Notes: a model not told the origin generated them from the sequence alone. Positions 36,934-45,962 are shown, counted from the stretch's first letter. The stretch is 64,000 bases of DNA from JAUPKT01 sp964427855 (GCA_964427855.1 CAYRVH010000003.1:1-64000), one strand, 5' to 3'. Program-made: numbers and translations.

Positions 36934-38240
36934 TGGAAAAAACGATAGATGCGTGGATACTCACCATCGGCAACGAAATCACCAACGGCGTCATAACGGA
37001 CACCAATCGGGAGACCATCAGCAAGGAATTGCGAACGGTGGGGGTGACGGTCAAGGGAATGTCATCAGTTCCCGACGATGTCGACGCGATACAGGATGCG
37101 CTGAGGCTGGCAATGGAGAGGGCACGCGTGACCATCGTATCAGGCGGCCTTGGTCCTACAGAGGATGACAAGACCGCCCAAGGAGCGGCTGCGCTGTTGG
37201 GCGCGCCCCTGGAACTCGACGAAGAACAGCTTTCAAGGATCCAAAGCCGTTTTCAAAAATGGGGACGTCCCATGGCGCCGTCCAACGCCAAGCAGGCCCT
37301 CTTTCCTGCTGGCGCCACTCCCATTCCAAACGACTACGGCACCGCGCCAGGATTTGTCATCCAAAGAGAGGGCAGAATCGCGCTTTTCTTTCCCGGTATC
37401 CCAAGGGAAATGCTGCCGATGCTTCGAGAACGGGGCATACCATTAATTCTGAAACACTTCAAAACCCCTGTCCAAGTATTCAAGAATCGTACCATTTGCG
37501 TCTATGGGCTCACTGAATCCAGGCTTGGCGAGGTTTTGTCCGATTTGGCCGTGGACGAACAAAACTATCATCTCGCCTTCCTGCCGCGATTCCCCATCAT
37601 TCGGCTCAGGATAGACGTGAGAGGAGAAAACGACGAAGAGGTGGAGCAGCTCCTCGCTAAGAAACAAGAGCAGATCGAGGCCAGGATCAGAGAGAACATC
37701 ATTTCCTTAGACGGCCGCTCCATGGAGCAGGTGGTGCTCGACCTGCTGGAAGCTCGCGGTATGACGATAGGGCTTGGGGAATCCATTACGGGCGGTATGA
37801 TTGGCGAGATGTTGACTCGCGTACCAGGCTCGTCCAAGACTTTTCTTGGCTCGGTGGTGGGCTATTCCAACCGGATGAAGGTGCAGGCGTTAGGCGTTTC
37901 GGAGAAGACGCTCCTGGCCTATGGGGCCGTTTCGGGGCAATGCGCGGAAGAAATGGCAGTGGGGGCACAAAGAGTTGCCAAGGCGGCGGTGGGGTTGTCG
38001 GTGACGGGCATTGCGGGGCCGGACGGCGGCACGGACGCCAAGCCGGTGGGGACATTTTTTGTGGGGCTTGCCGTAGGGTCTACGGTGTTGAGCCGCGGAT
38101 ATTTTCTTCCTGGCGAACGGGCATGGGTAAGAAAGTTAGCAGCCATGCAGTCCCTCGATCTGTTGCGGCGGTATTTCCTTGGCTATCGGCTGCACGGAGA
38201 GACGTATCAAAGCGATTCTTCACCGTCTTCTGGGACGTGA
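36933..38240 (+). CDS. cinA: CinA family protein, nicotinamide-nucleotide amidohydrolase
   Basis: CinA proteins recycle pyridine nucleotides. The N-terminal MoCF/COG1058 domain acts as an ADP-ribose-type pyrophosphatase and the C-terminal PncC domain deamidates NMN. The 435-residue protein has ILTIGNEITNGVITDTN and VSGGLGPTEDDKTAQ in the first domain. The second has GLGESITGGMIGEMLTRVPG, VSGQCAEEMA and GIAGPDGGTDAKPVGT. ATG 36933 overlaps the polA stop (TGATG), so the two are translationally coupled. Confidence 0.95.
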   Translation: MEKTIDAWILTIGNEITNGVITDTNRETISKELRTVGVTVKGMSSVPDDVDAIQDALRLAMERARVTIVSGGLGPTEDDKTAQGAAALLGAPLELDEEQLSRIQSRFQKWGRPMAPSNAKQALFPAGATPIPNDYGTAPGFVIQREGRIALFFPGIPREMLPMLRERGIPLILKHFKTPVQVFKNRTICVYGLTESRLGEVLSDLAVDEQNYHLAFLPRFPIIRLRIDVRGENDEEVEQLLAKKQEQIEARIRENIISLDGRSMEQVVLDLLEARGMTIGLGESITGGMIGEMLTRVPGSSKTFLGSVVGYSNRMKVQALGVSEKTLLAYGAVSGQCAEEMAVGAQRVAKAAVGLSVTGIAGPDGGTDAKPVGTFFVGLAVGSTVLSRGYFLPGERAWVRKLAAMQSLDLLRRYFLGYRLHGETYQSDSSPSSGT

Positions 38241-38281
38241 GCGGGCTGATTTGTGGCAGTAACTGCACAGGTCACTCTCCG

Positions 38282-39550
38282 CTACGGCCGCGCCTCGGAG
38301 GCCGTACCCACCAAAAGGCATTCCAGGACAACGCTCGCAGGACTGATGTCACTGCGAGAGGGGCTGAGCATCTCACGAAGCGCCTGAAAACCCTCCTTCA
38401 TAGCCCGCACCAGCCGTTCGTCCGTCTGGAACTTAAAGAGCCATCCAGCCACCTCTGCCCCAGAGGCGTTGTCCTGGAGCAACTCTGGGACGAACAGCAT
38501 CCGCCCACATTCGAGGCATCGCACCTCGACTCCCGCGTCTCTCATGATTTTCAATGGGCCTTGGTCATCGCCTGCCTTGAGCGCAAGCACGTTGGCAATC
38601 GCCACATGGATGTCTTGATCCATGAGAAGTGGTTTTAGGACTCGGCGGGCCAGAAACCAACTCATGGCACCGAGTTTATACACGACCACGTGCGGCATCT
38701 GTGCGAGCGCCGCTTGGAGCGTGGCGGTGCCTGACGTTACTATTCCGAAATCGCTCGCCCTCATACATGTCGCCGCAGCCTGTAGATGGATCGAGACGGG
38801 CAGATTGTATTCCTCAAGTATGGCACGGACGAGTTTTTCGAGGTGCTGTCCCGCGAGGGGTAAGATAAACTGGGTCTCTGGATAACGCTCTCGATACAGC
38901 GCCGATGCCTCACACATAACAGGCAGGAGGCGGCTTACTTCCGCTGGTCGACTGCCCGGCGCCAGAGCGATGACGCACTTGTCCACGTCCAGTCCCAATT
39001 GCCTTCGCATCGCCGCCTTATCTGCCTCCGAGGGTATGTCTCTCACCATGGTATGCCCTACAAAATCAGCCCTTACTCCTGCGGCGCGGTATAGTTCCTC
39101 TTCAAAAGGAAAGATGGTCATCATTCGATCAACCCGGCGAGCGATTTTTTTAATGCGGCCCTTTCGCCACGCCCAGACCTGTGGACTGATAAAATAACAC
39201 ACAGGGATCGAGTTTCTGTGGGCCACTTTGCAAAGCATCAGATTTACGTCAGGGAAGTCCACGGGCACGAAAAGGTCGTGCCCGCCGGCTTTGAGCTCAT
39301 GTTTCATTGTGGCATAGGCCTTCTTTATATTACGAAGCTTCCCAACCCCTTCACTGAATCCGATGGTGTTGATATCGCGGTAGTGATGGAGCAATTCCAT
39401 TCCTGCATCGGCCAACGCCTCCCCCCCTATTCCTGAGACGCGCACGTTGGGATTGCGGGCTTTGAGGTCTCGTACCATAGCGGCGGCGTGGTAGTCGCCG
39501 GAGGCTTCTCCTGCGAGGAGGAGTATCGACGGGTGGCGCTGAGGAGTCAC
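38282..39550 (-). CDS. lpxB: Lipid-A-disaccharide synthase
   Basis: LpxB joins UDP-2,3-diacylglucosamine and lipid X on the inner face of the inner membrane, making the lipid A core. The 422-residue protein has LLAGEASGDYHAA near the start. ISPQVWAWRKGRIKKI, FVGHTMVRDIP, LAPGSRPAEVSRLLP and SGTATLQAALAQMP follow, all typical of LpxB (GT19). It shows that the cell has an outer membrane with LPS. It stands alone on the minus strand, convergent with cinA and divergent from the radical SAM gene. Confidence 0.96.
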   Translation of the reverse strand: MTPQRHPSILLLAGEASGDYHAAAMVRDLKARNPNVRVSGIGGEALADAGMELLHHYRDINTIGFSEGVGKLRNIKKAYATMKHELKAGGHDLFVPVDFPDVNLMLCKVAHRNSIPVCYFISPQVWAWRKGRIKKIARRVDRMMTIFPFEEELYRAAGVRADFVGHTMVRDIPSEADKAAMRRQLGLDVDKCVIALAPGSRPAEVSRLLPVMCEASALYRERYPETQFILPLAGQHLEKLVRAILEEYNLPVSIHLQAAATCMRASDFGIVTSGTATLQAALAQMPHVVVYKLGAMSWFLARRVLKPLLMDQDIHVAIANVLALKAGDDQGPLKIMRDAGVEVRCLECGRMLFVPELLQDNASGAEVAGWLFKFQTDERLVRAMKEGFQALREMLSPSRSDISPASVVLECLLVGTASEARP

Positions 39551-39638
39551 GGGTTACCTGATTTAGATCTTAAACATTTCAGTATCGCGCTTTGTTTTTT
39601 TCTTGACAACAAAAAAATCTGTGATAAGCGTGCTCACC

Positions 39639-39667
39639 AAAATAACATTTTTCCCAAAATATATCAA
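39639..39667 (-). promoter_or_regulatory. Likely promoter of lpxB
   Basis: On the minus strand, TTGATA (39667-39662), a 17-base spacer and TATTTT (39644-39639). Transcription from about 39632 would give an 80-base leader. Confidence 0.45.
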
Positions 39668-39746
39668 TCGGATGATCGGGAATACTCGAACCAGTCGCGT
39701 TCCCATCTCCATGTGATGATGTAGTTTGCCAGGCGGCGCATTAGTT

Positions 39747-41267
39747 ATGAAACTTGGACTGTGCGAGAAGTGCGGCAACCCCACGGATGCCTGTTATGAA
39801 ATACGCGACAACAAGGTGTATCTGGTGAAATTCTGCCAGGATTGCGGGAGGACCGCGTCGCTCGTCACAAAAGATGCACGCAAGTGGATGTGGAAAAGGG
39901 ACATTACGCAATATCAAGAGCCCTCATGCGCTGCGTGCACCCTCAATTGCGCCTCCTGCGATCATCAGCAGCACAAAAAACCTAACACGGTCGCCATCGA
40001 CGTGACAAATCTTTGCAACCAGCATTGTCCCATCTGTTTGGCATATGTGGATGCCATGGGATTCGCGTATCATCCCCCCCTGGCATATTTTGAAAAGATT
40101 TTCAAGCATTTCCAGCACCAAGAGCCTCGCCCGAATATTTGTTTTTTCGGCGGCGAGCCCACAGTCCACAAAGATTTTTTGGAGATCGTTCGGCTTGCCA
40201 AATCTTATGGCTTTCAGGTTCAGGTCTTCACCAATGGGATTAAACTCGCTGACGAGAAATATTGCAAGGAGCTGTGCTCCCTGGGCATTCAAGTCAATTT
40301 TGGCTTTGACGGCACCAAAAAGGAGATTTATCACGTCTTGCGGGGCGACAATTCACTGGCGGTGAAGAAAAGGGCTTTCGAGAATGTTATTTCCTGCGGG
40401 GTGAACAGGTTGGCGGTCATCACCACGGTGGCGAACGGCGTCAATGACGCCGATATGGAGAATGTACTCCATTTTATCCATCAGTACAGAGATCATGTGT
40501 CCGTGTGGGGTTTCGTACCACTGACACCCTGCTGGGAAGGGGAAGTGGACCTCGATCCGACCACGACAGAGTGCGTTGAACGGATATTTCAGAAATTGCT
40601 GCCTGATATCGAGTTCGTTCCCACCGGTATGATGAACTTTCAGGTCTTATCGAGATTTTTCGGTAGACAGACCCTTGGGGGATCTCATCCCTATTGCGAG
40701 AGCGCCACGCTTCTCGTGTCGGACGGCACAGGCTACACCCCAATCTCCACATACCTCCGGATACCTCTCTCGGAGTTTCTTGTGCGTCTTAGAAAGCTCG
40801 ATGAATCCTTGGTGACTCGGCGGGCTTCGATATCTTCACACGGTATTCGCAGACGTTGGTTCGACCTCAAGACGTTCGCTTCGACTGTTCGCATCTTTGC
40901 TCACTCATGCAATTGGAGGAAGATTCTAGGGAAGCCAATGTGGTGGAACGCGCTGATGGCCCTCATGGACCTCGTACGAGGCGGCAAGATCGATCGCGTG
41001 CTGGCGCGGCGAACAAACTTCAAAAATATTCTCACCCTCATCACCATACCCTATGAAGACAAGGGCGGGCTGGAGGATGCGCGTCTGCACGATTGTCCCG
41101 CGGTATTTGCTTACGAGGATGTGGAGACTGGGCAGATTCGGACAACCGCCTTTTGTTCGTGGCAAACTATTAAAGATGAGACCTGCCGAAAGATTCAGGC
41201 GCATTACGACGAACAGATCGTACCGAAAAATTCGTCCCAGAGAATATCAGCATCCGGGACATCCTGA
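39747..41267 (+). CDS. Radical SAM protein resembling tetraether-lipid synthase (Tes-like)
   Basis: The 506-residue protein starts with a Zn-ribbon-like segment (CEKCGNPTDACYEI, FCQDCGRT). An extra Cys cluster comes next (SCAACTLNCASC), then the radical SAM motif CNQHCPIC and the GGEPTVH SAM-binding segment. The first ribbon, the position of the SAM motif near residue 95 and the overall length recall the Tes/GDGT-MAS and MJ0619 group of radical SAM proteins. Tes joins lipid chain ends to make membrane-spanning lipids; other members methylate carbons. The match is from motif memory only. TTG 39726 is possible but ATG 39747 gives the typical beginning. Confidence 0.72.
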   Translation: MKLGLCEKCGNPTDACYEIRDNKVYLVKFCQDCGRTASLVTKDARKWMWKRDITQYQEPSCAACTLNCASCDHQQHKKPNTVAIDVTNLCNQHCPICLAYVDAMGFAYHPPLAYFEKIFKHFQHQEPRPNICFFGGEPTVHKDFLEIVRLAKSYGFQVQVFTNGIKLADEKYCKELCSLGIQVNFGFDGTKKEIYHVLRGDNSLAVKKRAFENVISCGVNRLAVITTVANGVNDADMENVLHFIHQYRDHVSVWGFVPLTPCWEGEVDLDPTTTECVERIFQKLLPDIEFVPTGMMNFQVLSRFFGRQTLGGSHPYCESATLLVSDGTGYTPISTYLRIPLSEFLVRLRKLDESLVTRRASISSHGIRRRWFDLKTFASTVRIFAHSCNWRKILGKPMWWNALMALMDLVRGGKIDRVLARRTNFKNILTLITIPYEDKGGLEDARLHDCPAVFAYEDVETGQIRTTAFCSWQTIKDETCRKIQAHYDEQIVPKNSSQRISASGTS

Positions 41268-41322
41268 TACCTCTGTCGTCTCTCGATGCTCCGGCTAACG
41301 AAGCGCCTTCCTGGGCCTGCTG

Positions 41323-41592
41323 CTACCTCTGCGGAGTATACCAAGGATGAGAGGGTAAAGGGGCCCAGGAACCGGGTTGTCGCCACGTGACTTTACCCCC
41401 GGGAAACACCACTGCTCCGCCGTGAGGCCCCCAGTGTACTGCGCCGTAAGGGAAACTCACTCGTCCTCCAGGCCCTTGCACCTCGATTCCAACTCCGGGC
41501 AAAGACAGCCAGAATGCGTCTCCATGTTTACAGAAACAGGCGCAAATAACTGTCGCGGCAACCACTAGTATTGTCTTTGACACGCGTCGCAT
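41323..41592 (-). CDS. Small secreted Gly/Pro-rich protein
   Basis: The 89-residue product has a signal peptide (TILVVAATVICACFC, likely cleavage after GDA). The mature part is Gly- and Trp-rich with short repeats of the type GAVHWGPHGGAVVFPGGKVTW. No family is recognised. The signal peptide supports a real gene. It faces the radical SAM gene and lies about 100 bases from the glycosyltransferase start on the other strand. Confidence 0.5.
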   Translation of the reverse strand: MRRVSKTILVVAATVICACFCKHGDAFWLSLPGVGIEVQGPGGRVSFPYGAVHWGPHGGAVVFPGGKVTWRQPGSWAPLPSHPWYTPQR

Positions 41593-41694
41593 CTGCGCAT
41601 TCCTTTCTCATCGGTCATTGCTCATCTATACTATTATTTCGGCGCACCAAATAAAGTCTGACACCCGGACTACACGTGTAGGAGGTAACGAGGA

Positions 41695-42534
41695 TTGCCA
41701 CTCGTGAGCGTCGTGATTCCAACTTATAACAGGCGCGATATTATCCACCGCGCCATCGATTCCGTGTTGCAGCAGGATTTCAAGGATTTCGAGCTCATTG
41801 TGGTGGATGACGGTTCCACTGACAATACGAGCGATGTGTTGGAAGTTTATGGGAAGCGAATTCGTGTAGTCTGTCAGGAGCACGCTGGAGTATCATCAGC
41901 GCGTAACCAAGGTATCAAATCAGCCCATGGGGAGTTGATAGCCTTTTTGGACTCCGATGATGAATGGCTGCCTGCCAAGTTGGGAAAACAAGTTGAGCGT
42001 CGCCGCGACGGACAGACTTCTTTCATCTGTCATACCGATGAGATATGGATGAGAGATGGACGAGAGATACCACAAAGACAGATACATAGAAAGCAGGGAG
42101 GCCATTTTTTCGAGAGGGCCCTCGAACGATGTTTGATTAGTCCCTCTTCTGCTATGATTTCTTCCTCGTTGCTGGAGAAAGTGGGATTATTCGACGAAAA
42201 TTTCCCCGCGGCCGAAGATTTCGACTTGTGGCTGAGAATAACCGCTTTCTACCGCGTAGATTTTGTTCCCGAGCCCCTCGTGATTAAACATGGAGGACGG
42301 CGTGATCAGCTCTCGGCAACCACAGTGGCAATAGACAAGTATCGCATCAGAGCGATCTTGAAAATACTATCCAACCCTGAATTGCCGGTCCGATATCGCG
42401 AACGGGCAATAGAGGAACTCAGGCGAAAATGTGGTATCGTTGCCCAGGGGTGCAGGAAAAGGGGCAGGGAAGAAGAGGCTGCGGCCTATGAAGGATTGGC
42501 GGAATCATACTCACGAGCTGTCTATCGCTCTTGA
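41695..42534 (+). CDS. Glycosyltransferase family 2
   Basis: The 279-residue protein has the GT-A nucleotide-sugar fold: VSVVIPTYNRRDII, ELIVVDDGSTDNTSD, the metal-binding FLDSDDEW and a later AAEDFDLWLRI acceptor-site motif. It would transfer a sugar to a cell-surface polysaccharide or lipid carrier on the cytoplasmic side; donor and acceptor are unknown. The start is TTG 41695, 14 bases after AGGAGG, with a weaker GAGGA closer by. Its last 47 bases overlap the start of the ParB-like gene. Confidence 0.9.
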   Translation: MPLVSVVIPTYNRRDIIHRAIDSVLQQDFKDFELIVVDDGSTDNTSDVLEVYGKRIRVVCQEHAGVSSARNQGIKSAHGELIAFLDSDDEWLPAKLGKQVERRRDGQTSFICHTDEIWMRDGREIPQRQIHRKQGGHFFERALERCLISPSSAMISSSLLEKVGLFDENFPAAEDFDLWLRITAFYRVDFVPEPLVIKHGGRRDQLSATTVAIDKYRIRAILKILSNPELPVRYRERAIEELRRKCGIVAQGCRKRGREEEAAAYEGLAESYSRAVYRS

Positions 42535-43441
42535 TGATTGCGACCTAGAGGACAGGACATATCTCATCCCATGTTTTGGTGACCTGGGGCCGCTGAAAGA
42601 GTCTATTTCGGCGGTGGGGCTCATCCACAAGCCCCTCCTACAGCAAAGCGCACAGAAAAAGTGGGTTCCTGTCTTGGGGCGTAGGCGTCTTTTGGCTGCT
42701 CGAGACCTCGCATTTGGCAGCGTCGAGGCGCGAGTTCTGGACGACGAGGTCGCCGAAGCTGGGGCCTATGAGATTGCCTTCTGGGACAATGTGACGCAGC
42801 GGCAATTCGAGACTCCGACTAAGGCAATTGTGGTTCATCGCCTACTAGAGTTGTTCCCTCGGGAGGAAGTCGCCGCACGGTTCCTCCCCACGCTTGGCAT
42901 TCCTCCCCACGGACCGAGAATCGAGGCGTTGCGACGCATCGCAAAGCTGGAGCATGAGGTGCACCTCTCCCTGGCTCTGGGGAAGATAAACGAAAAGACC
43001 GCGCTCATGCTGTCCTACCTCGAGCCCCACGACAGGGGCGTGTCCATGAACTTAATCGCCCGGTTGAAACTCAACGTCAATAAGACGTTCGAGGTGATGA
43101 CCGGCCTCATAGACATGGCACGCGTCCAGGGTTGTTCCGTCAAAGAAATCCTGAATTTGGCAGAGATACAAGAAGTTTTGAGCGCTGACCAGCCTCGCGA
43201 TCGCGACCCCGTTGGTGTCGGGGAATCACTGAGAAGTGTGCTGAAACGGCTGAGGCACCCGGAGCTTTGCGCCGAAGAAACCAAATTCTCGGCATGGCTG
43301 AAGAGCCAAAGGCTCCCATCGAATATCGCGGTTCGGCCAAGTCAAGCCTTCGAGGACAACTCATGTACGATTGAGATACGAGTGGACTCAAAAGAAAAAG
43401 CTCGATGTATTGTAAAGGTCCTTTCCCGTCTCGCGTCATAG
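42488..43441 (+). CDS. ParB-like N-terminal domain protein
   Basis: The 317-residue protein contains a ParB/Srx-type segment (GDLGPLKESISAVGLIHKPL, continuing into VPVLGRRRLLAARDL, residues about 30-80). A helical region follows (VHLSLALGKINEKTALMLSYLE) that resembles the DNA-binding middle part of ParB. No parA gene and no parS-like palindrome were seen nearby, so it is not an obvious chromosome-partition locus. It might act as a CTP-dependent DNA-binding regulator. ATG 42488 lies inside the glycosyltransferase frame; an upstream GTG at 42431 is less likely. Confidence 0.72.
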   Translation: MKDWRNHTHELSIALDDCDLEDRTYLIPCFGDLGPLKESISAVGLIHKPLLQQSAQKKWVPVLGRRRLLAARDLAFGSVEARVLDDEVAEAGAYEIAFWDNVTQRQFETPTKAIVVHRLLELFPREEVAARFLPTLGIPPHGPRIEALRRIAKLEHEVHLSLALGKINEKTALMLSYLEPHDRGVSMNLIARLKLNVNKTFEVMTGLIDMARVQGCSVKEILNLAEIQEVLSADQPRDRDPVGVGESLRSVLKRLRHPELCAEETKFSAWLKSQRLPSNIAVRPSQAFEDNSCTIEIRVDSKEKARCIVKVLSRLAS

Positions 43442-43573
43442 AGCAGACACGACCAGCGGCGGCAGTGGAAGGGTTTCGCAGGGCCTCTCGACATTCCTAT
43501 AGGGGCTCTCAGGATTACTCACAAATTCGATGACGGGGCCAGCATTTGGACCACTGCATCCCTGCCATTTCTA

Positions 43574-43620
43574 TCACTTCCCTCCCTGTCATTTCGGTCA
43601 CTTCCCTCCCTGTCATTTCG
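43574..43620 (+). repeat. Two tandem copies of a 24-base unit
   Basis: TCACTTCCCTCCCTGTCATT followed by TCGG occurs at 43574-43597 and again, one base short, at 43598-43620. The second copy runs into the neighbouring inverted repeat. Confidence 0.85.
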
Positions 43621-43686
43621 AGCGAAGCGAGAAATCTTTACCCAGCGACAAAGATTTCTTAATCGCAAGGCTCCTTCGAAATGACA
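43611..43686 (+). repeat. TGTCATTTCGAG-type inverted repeat element
   Basis: The left arm is TGTCATTTCGAGCGAAGCGA plus GAAATCTT and the right arm AAGATTTCTTAATCGCAAGG plus CTCCTTCGAAATGACA. They are imperfect inverted repeats with a short centre (TACCCAGCGACA). This family of arms is widespread in many bacterial genomes as a non-coding dispersed repeat. Confidence 0.8.
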
Positions 43687-44019
43687 TGGCGTCGCAGGGC
43701 ATTTCAGTTTCGTTCGAGCCTCACTTGTTCGAAATGACAAGATTTCGGCTCTCCTCGCACCATAGGGGCTTTCTGACGTACTCACTCACTCGATGAGGCG
43801 GGCTTCAGTCCGACGACATTTCAAGCGTCGCTACAAGCGTATGTGGTCTGCCATACGTGGAGTATGTATCGATTCGGGGACTTCCGTCGCGTCGGGCGCA
43901 GGCGCTGAAGGAGCGTCGGCGCTTTTCCGGTCAGGAAACGAAGTCTGATTGAAACTATTGCACATTCAGATCCGGGAGACGCGTCAATACATAAGGCGCG
44001 TCCCTCGGCCATCTGACTG

Positions 44020-44943
44020 CTATGTACTGGGTTGCTCGCCTGATTCTTCGGCAGTCTTCTTGGCAGCGGCCTGGGCTTTTTTTGCAGCCTGTTCGGCCTT
44101 GATGGCACGTACGGCTTCAGCCTGGCGAGCGGGATCCATAAATCGGAAAATGAACTGGCGATTGCAGGCCATGACGGCAGCCTGTGCGGAGGCATCGTCT
44201 AGTTTTTCGTGGTCTATTTCTATTCGATCGTTTACGAGGCTTACTGCATCCTTTGCCTTTCTCGTGCAGGCCAGACAGTGGATACATCCTGCCTTGCAGA
44301 CGTTGGTCACTGCCTTTCCGGAATCTTTGGTGTTGCAGGGGACGTAGCATATCGCATTCTTAGGTATGAGCTGGAGAACTTGCTTTGGGCAGGTGTTAAC
44401 GCAGACTCCGCAGCCGGTGCATTCCTCCGGGTCTATCACCGGCATGTTGTCAACCATACGAATTGCATGAAATGGACACGCTGCTTCGCAGTCCCCGTAC
44501 CCAACGCACGCAAAATTGCAGTCATAAGGCCCGCCAAATGCGAGGGACGCTGCCTGGCAGGTGTCAAAACCCACGTACGCATGCTTGCGCTTCACACCTC
44601 CCTCATTTCGGGAACAACGAAGGACCGAGATCAAGGGCGTCGTTGCCCCAGCCGCTTTCCCAGTAAGCGCGGCAACTTTTTCTGCCACGGCCTGCTTGCC
44701 AGGGGCGCACTTGTTCGGGGGAACTTTCGGGTCTGTGACAACGGCCTCTGCGTACGACTCGCATCCCGCAAAACCACAGGCGCCACAGTTCGCTCCTGGG
44801 AGACAGGCCCGCACCGCTTCTATTTTCGGATCTACTTTTACGGAAAAGCGTTTTGCGATAAAGGCGAGGCCTATTCCGCATAACAGCCCAAAAATTGCAA
44901 AAAATATTATTCCCCAGACTGCAATAGTCCATGCGCTTTCCAT
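44020..44943 (-). CDS. rnfB: Rnf complex subunit B (ferredoxin-type Fe-S protein)
   Basis: RnfB takes electrons from ferredoxin into the Rnf membrane complex. The 307-residue protein has an N-terminal membrane anchor (WGIIFFAIFGLLCGIGLAFI). The RnfB cluster motif CLPGANCGACGFAGC follows, then several ferredoxin Cys sets (CVGYGDCEAACP, CTGCGVCVNTCP, CKAGCIHCLACTRKC-like). The Ala/Lys/Gln-rich tail is unstructured. It is last in rnfCDGEAB, about 60 bases after rnfA. Confidence 0.96.
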   Translation of the reverse strand: MESAWTIAVWGIIFFAIFGLLCGIGLAFIAKRFSVKVDPKIEAVRACLPGANCGACGFAGCESYAEAVVTDPKVPPNKCAPGKQAVAEKVAALTGKAAGATTPLISVLRCSRNEGGVKRKHAYVGFDTCQAASLAFGGPYDCNFACVGYGDCEAACPFHAIRMVDNMPVIDPEECTGCGVCVNTCPKQVLQLIPKNAICYVPCNTKDSGKAVTNVCKAGCIHCLACTRKAKDAVSLVNDRIEIDHEKLDDASAQAAVMACNRQFIFRFMDPARQAEAVRAIKAEQAAKKAQAAAKKTAEESGEQPST

Positions 44944-45004
44944 TTCAAATCACCTCAATGACTGCAACATAATCGACGTTCGCCATCCCCAGCCTACGTC
45001 AGAC

Positions 45005-45961
45005 CTAAAAGATTGAAAGTCCCGAGAATCCCAGAAAAGCCAGTGCAAAAAGCCCCGTCACCACGAAGGCGATCGGCAGCCCCCGGAACGTCGCCGGAAC
45101 TCGACACAATTCTAGTTTTTCTCGCACGCATGACATTAGAAATAAGGCCAGGGCAAACCCCAAACCAGCCCCAAGGCCGTAGATGAGACTCTCGAAAGCT
45201 CCATGATTGCTGTCCGCGTTGATGAGAGGAACAGCGAGGATGATACAATTGGTCACGATCAACACAAGGTACACGCCGAGTTTCTTGAACAGATACGGGT
45301 TCACTTTTCTCAAGATTGTATCAACAGCTTGCACAAAGATAGCCACCGTACCAATGAACACGATAACTTTGAGAAAGTCCAGATGCAACGCCTGCAGCAC
45401 GTAGTTGTACAACGCCCAGCACATGACGGCGCTGAGGACCATTACAGTGGTGAAGGTTATGCCCATGCCTATGGCTGTCTCTTTTTTCTGGGACACGCCA
45501 AAAAAAATGCAGAGGCCCAGGTACTTGGTGAACACAAAATTATTTATGAGCATAGCCCCCAGCAGGAGAGCGAAAAGAATCTGCGTCTCGCTCTTCTTCA
45601 CGAGGAACTGTCTCGACCCAAGCACCTTTCCCTGCGACGTAATGTTGCGGGCTTCAACGATGTACTCAGCGGACACATTGAGCGGATCGGCAAATTGCAG
45701 CGTGGCGCTGACGCCGCGAGGATCGAGCACGACATTTTTTACCGGTATGCGAATGTCGGGGTCTGGTTTTTCATACACAGAATAATTGGCTGTATCCATC
45801 GCCCAAGATTTATCAACAGGCACCCCAAAATTAATCTGGATGCCGGTATCTTTACTAAATGAGCCGGTGCCCAATGCCTCTGCTGCCATTCCCAAGGAAG
45901 GGAACAGCCATATCACGTACAGCAAGATCGGTATGCACGCTATGAGCCTGGTTTTTTTCAT
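45005..45961 (-). CDS. rnfA: Rnf complex subunit A with an extra exported N-terminal domain
   Basis: RnfA is an integral membrane subunit of the ferredoxin:NAD+ oxidoreductase. Ordinary RnfA has about 190 residues, all from the membrane core. Here the core starts near residue 124 (TQILFALLLGAMLINNFVF) and keeps KYLGLCIFFGVS and the VTNCIILAVPLI and YGLGAGLGFALAL segments. It is preceded by a signal peptide-like segment (residues 1-26) and a beta-rich domain (about 35-120; INFGVPVDKSW, NVVLDPRGVSATLQF, AEYIVEARNIT) that resembles bacterial Ig-like domains. The start ATG 45961 has GGAGGAGG upstream and follows rnfE by one base. Confidence 0.93.
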   Translation of the reverse strand: MKKTRLIACIPILLYVIWLFPSLGMAAEALGTGSFSKDTGIQINFGVPVDKSWAMDTANYSVYEKPDPDIRIPVKNVVLDPRGVSATLQFADPLNVSAEYIVEARNITSQGKVLGSRQFLVKKSETQILFALLLGAMLINNFVFTKYLGLCIFFGVSQKKETAIGMGITFTTVMVLSAVMCWALYNYVLQALHLDFLKVIVFIGTVAIFVQAVDTILRKVNPYLFKKLGVYLVLIVTNCIILAVPLINADSNHGAFESLIYGLGAGLGFALALFLMSCVREKLELCRVPATFRGLPIAFVVTGLFALAFLGFSGLSIF

Positions 45962-45962
45962 G

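Larger units (their letters stand above)
43442..44019. other. Gene-free gap with compound repeats, downstream of rnfB
   Basis: The gap contains a 24-base tandem duplication (43574-43620) and a TGTCATTTCGAG-type inverted repeat (43611-43686). A second TTCGAAATGACA end lies near 43728-43739. A block at about 43513-43533 (ACTCACAAATTCGATG) resembles the start of the repeats at 15.1 and 17.6 kb. No gene is supported. Confidence 0.6.

Noticed and set aside
39603..39630. TTGACA upstream of the radical SAM gene at 39747
   Set aside because: No acceptable -10 box at 16-18 bases; the stretch is A-rich by chance or belongs to the lpxB leader.
43574..43686. CRISPR-like array
   Set aside because: Only two adjacent copies without spacers; part of a dispersed repeat.
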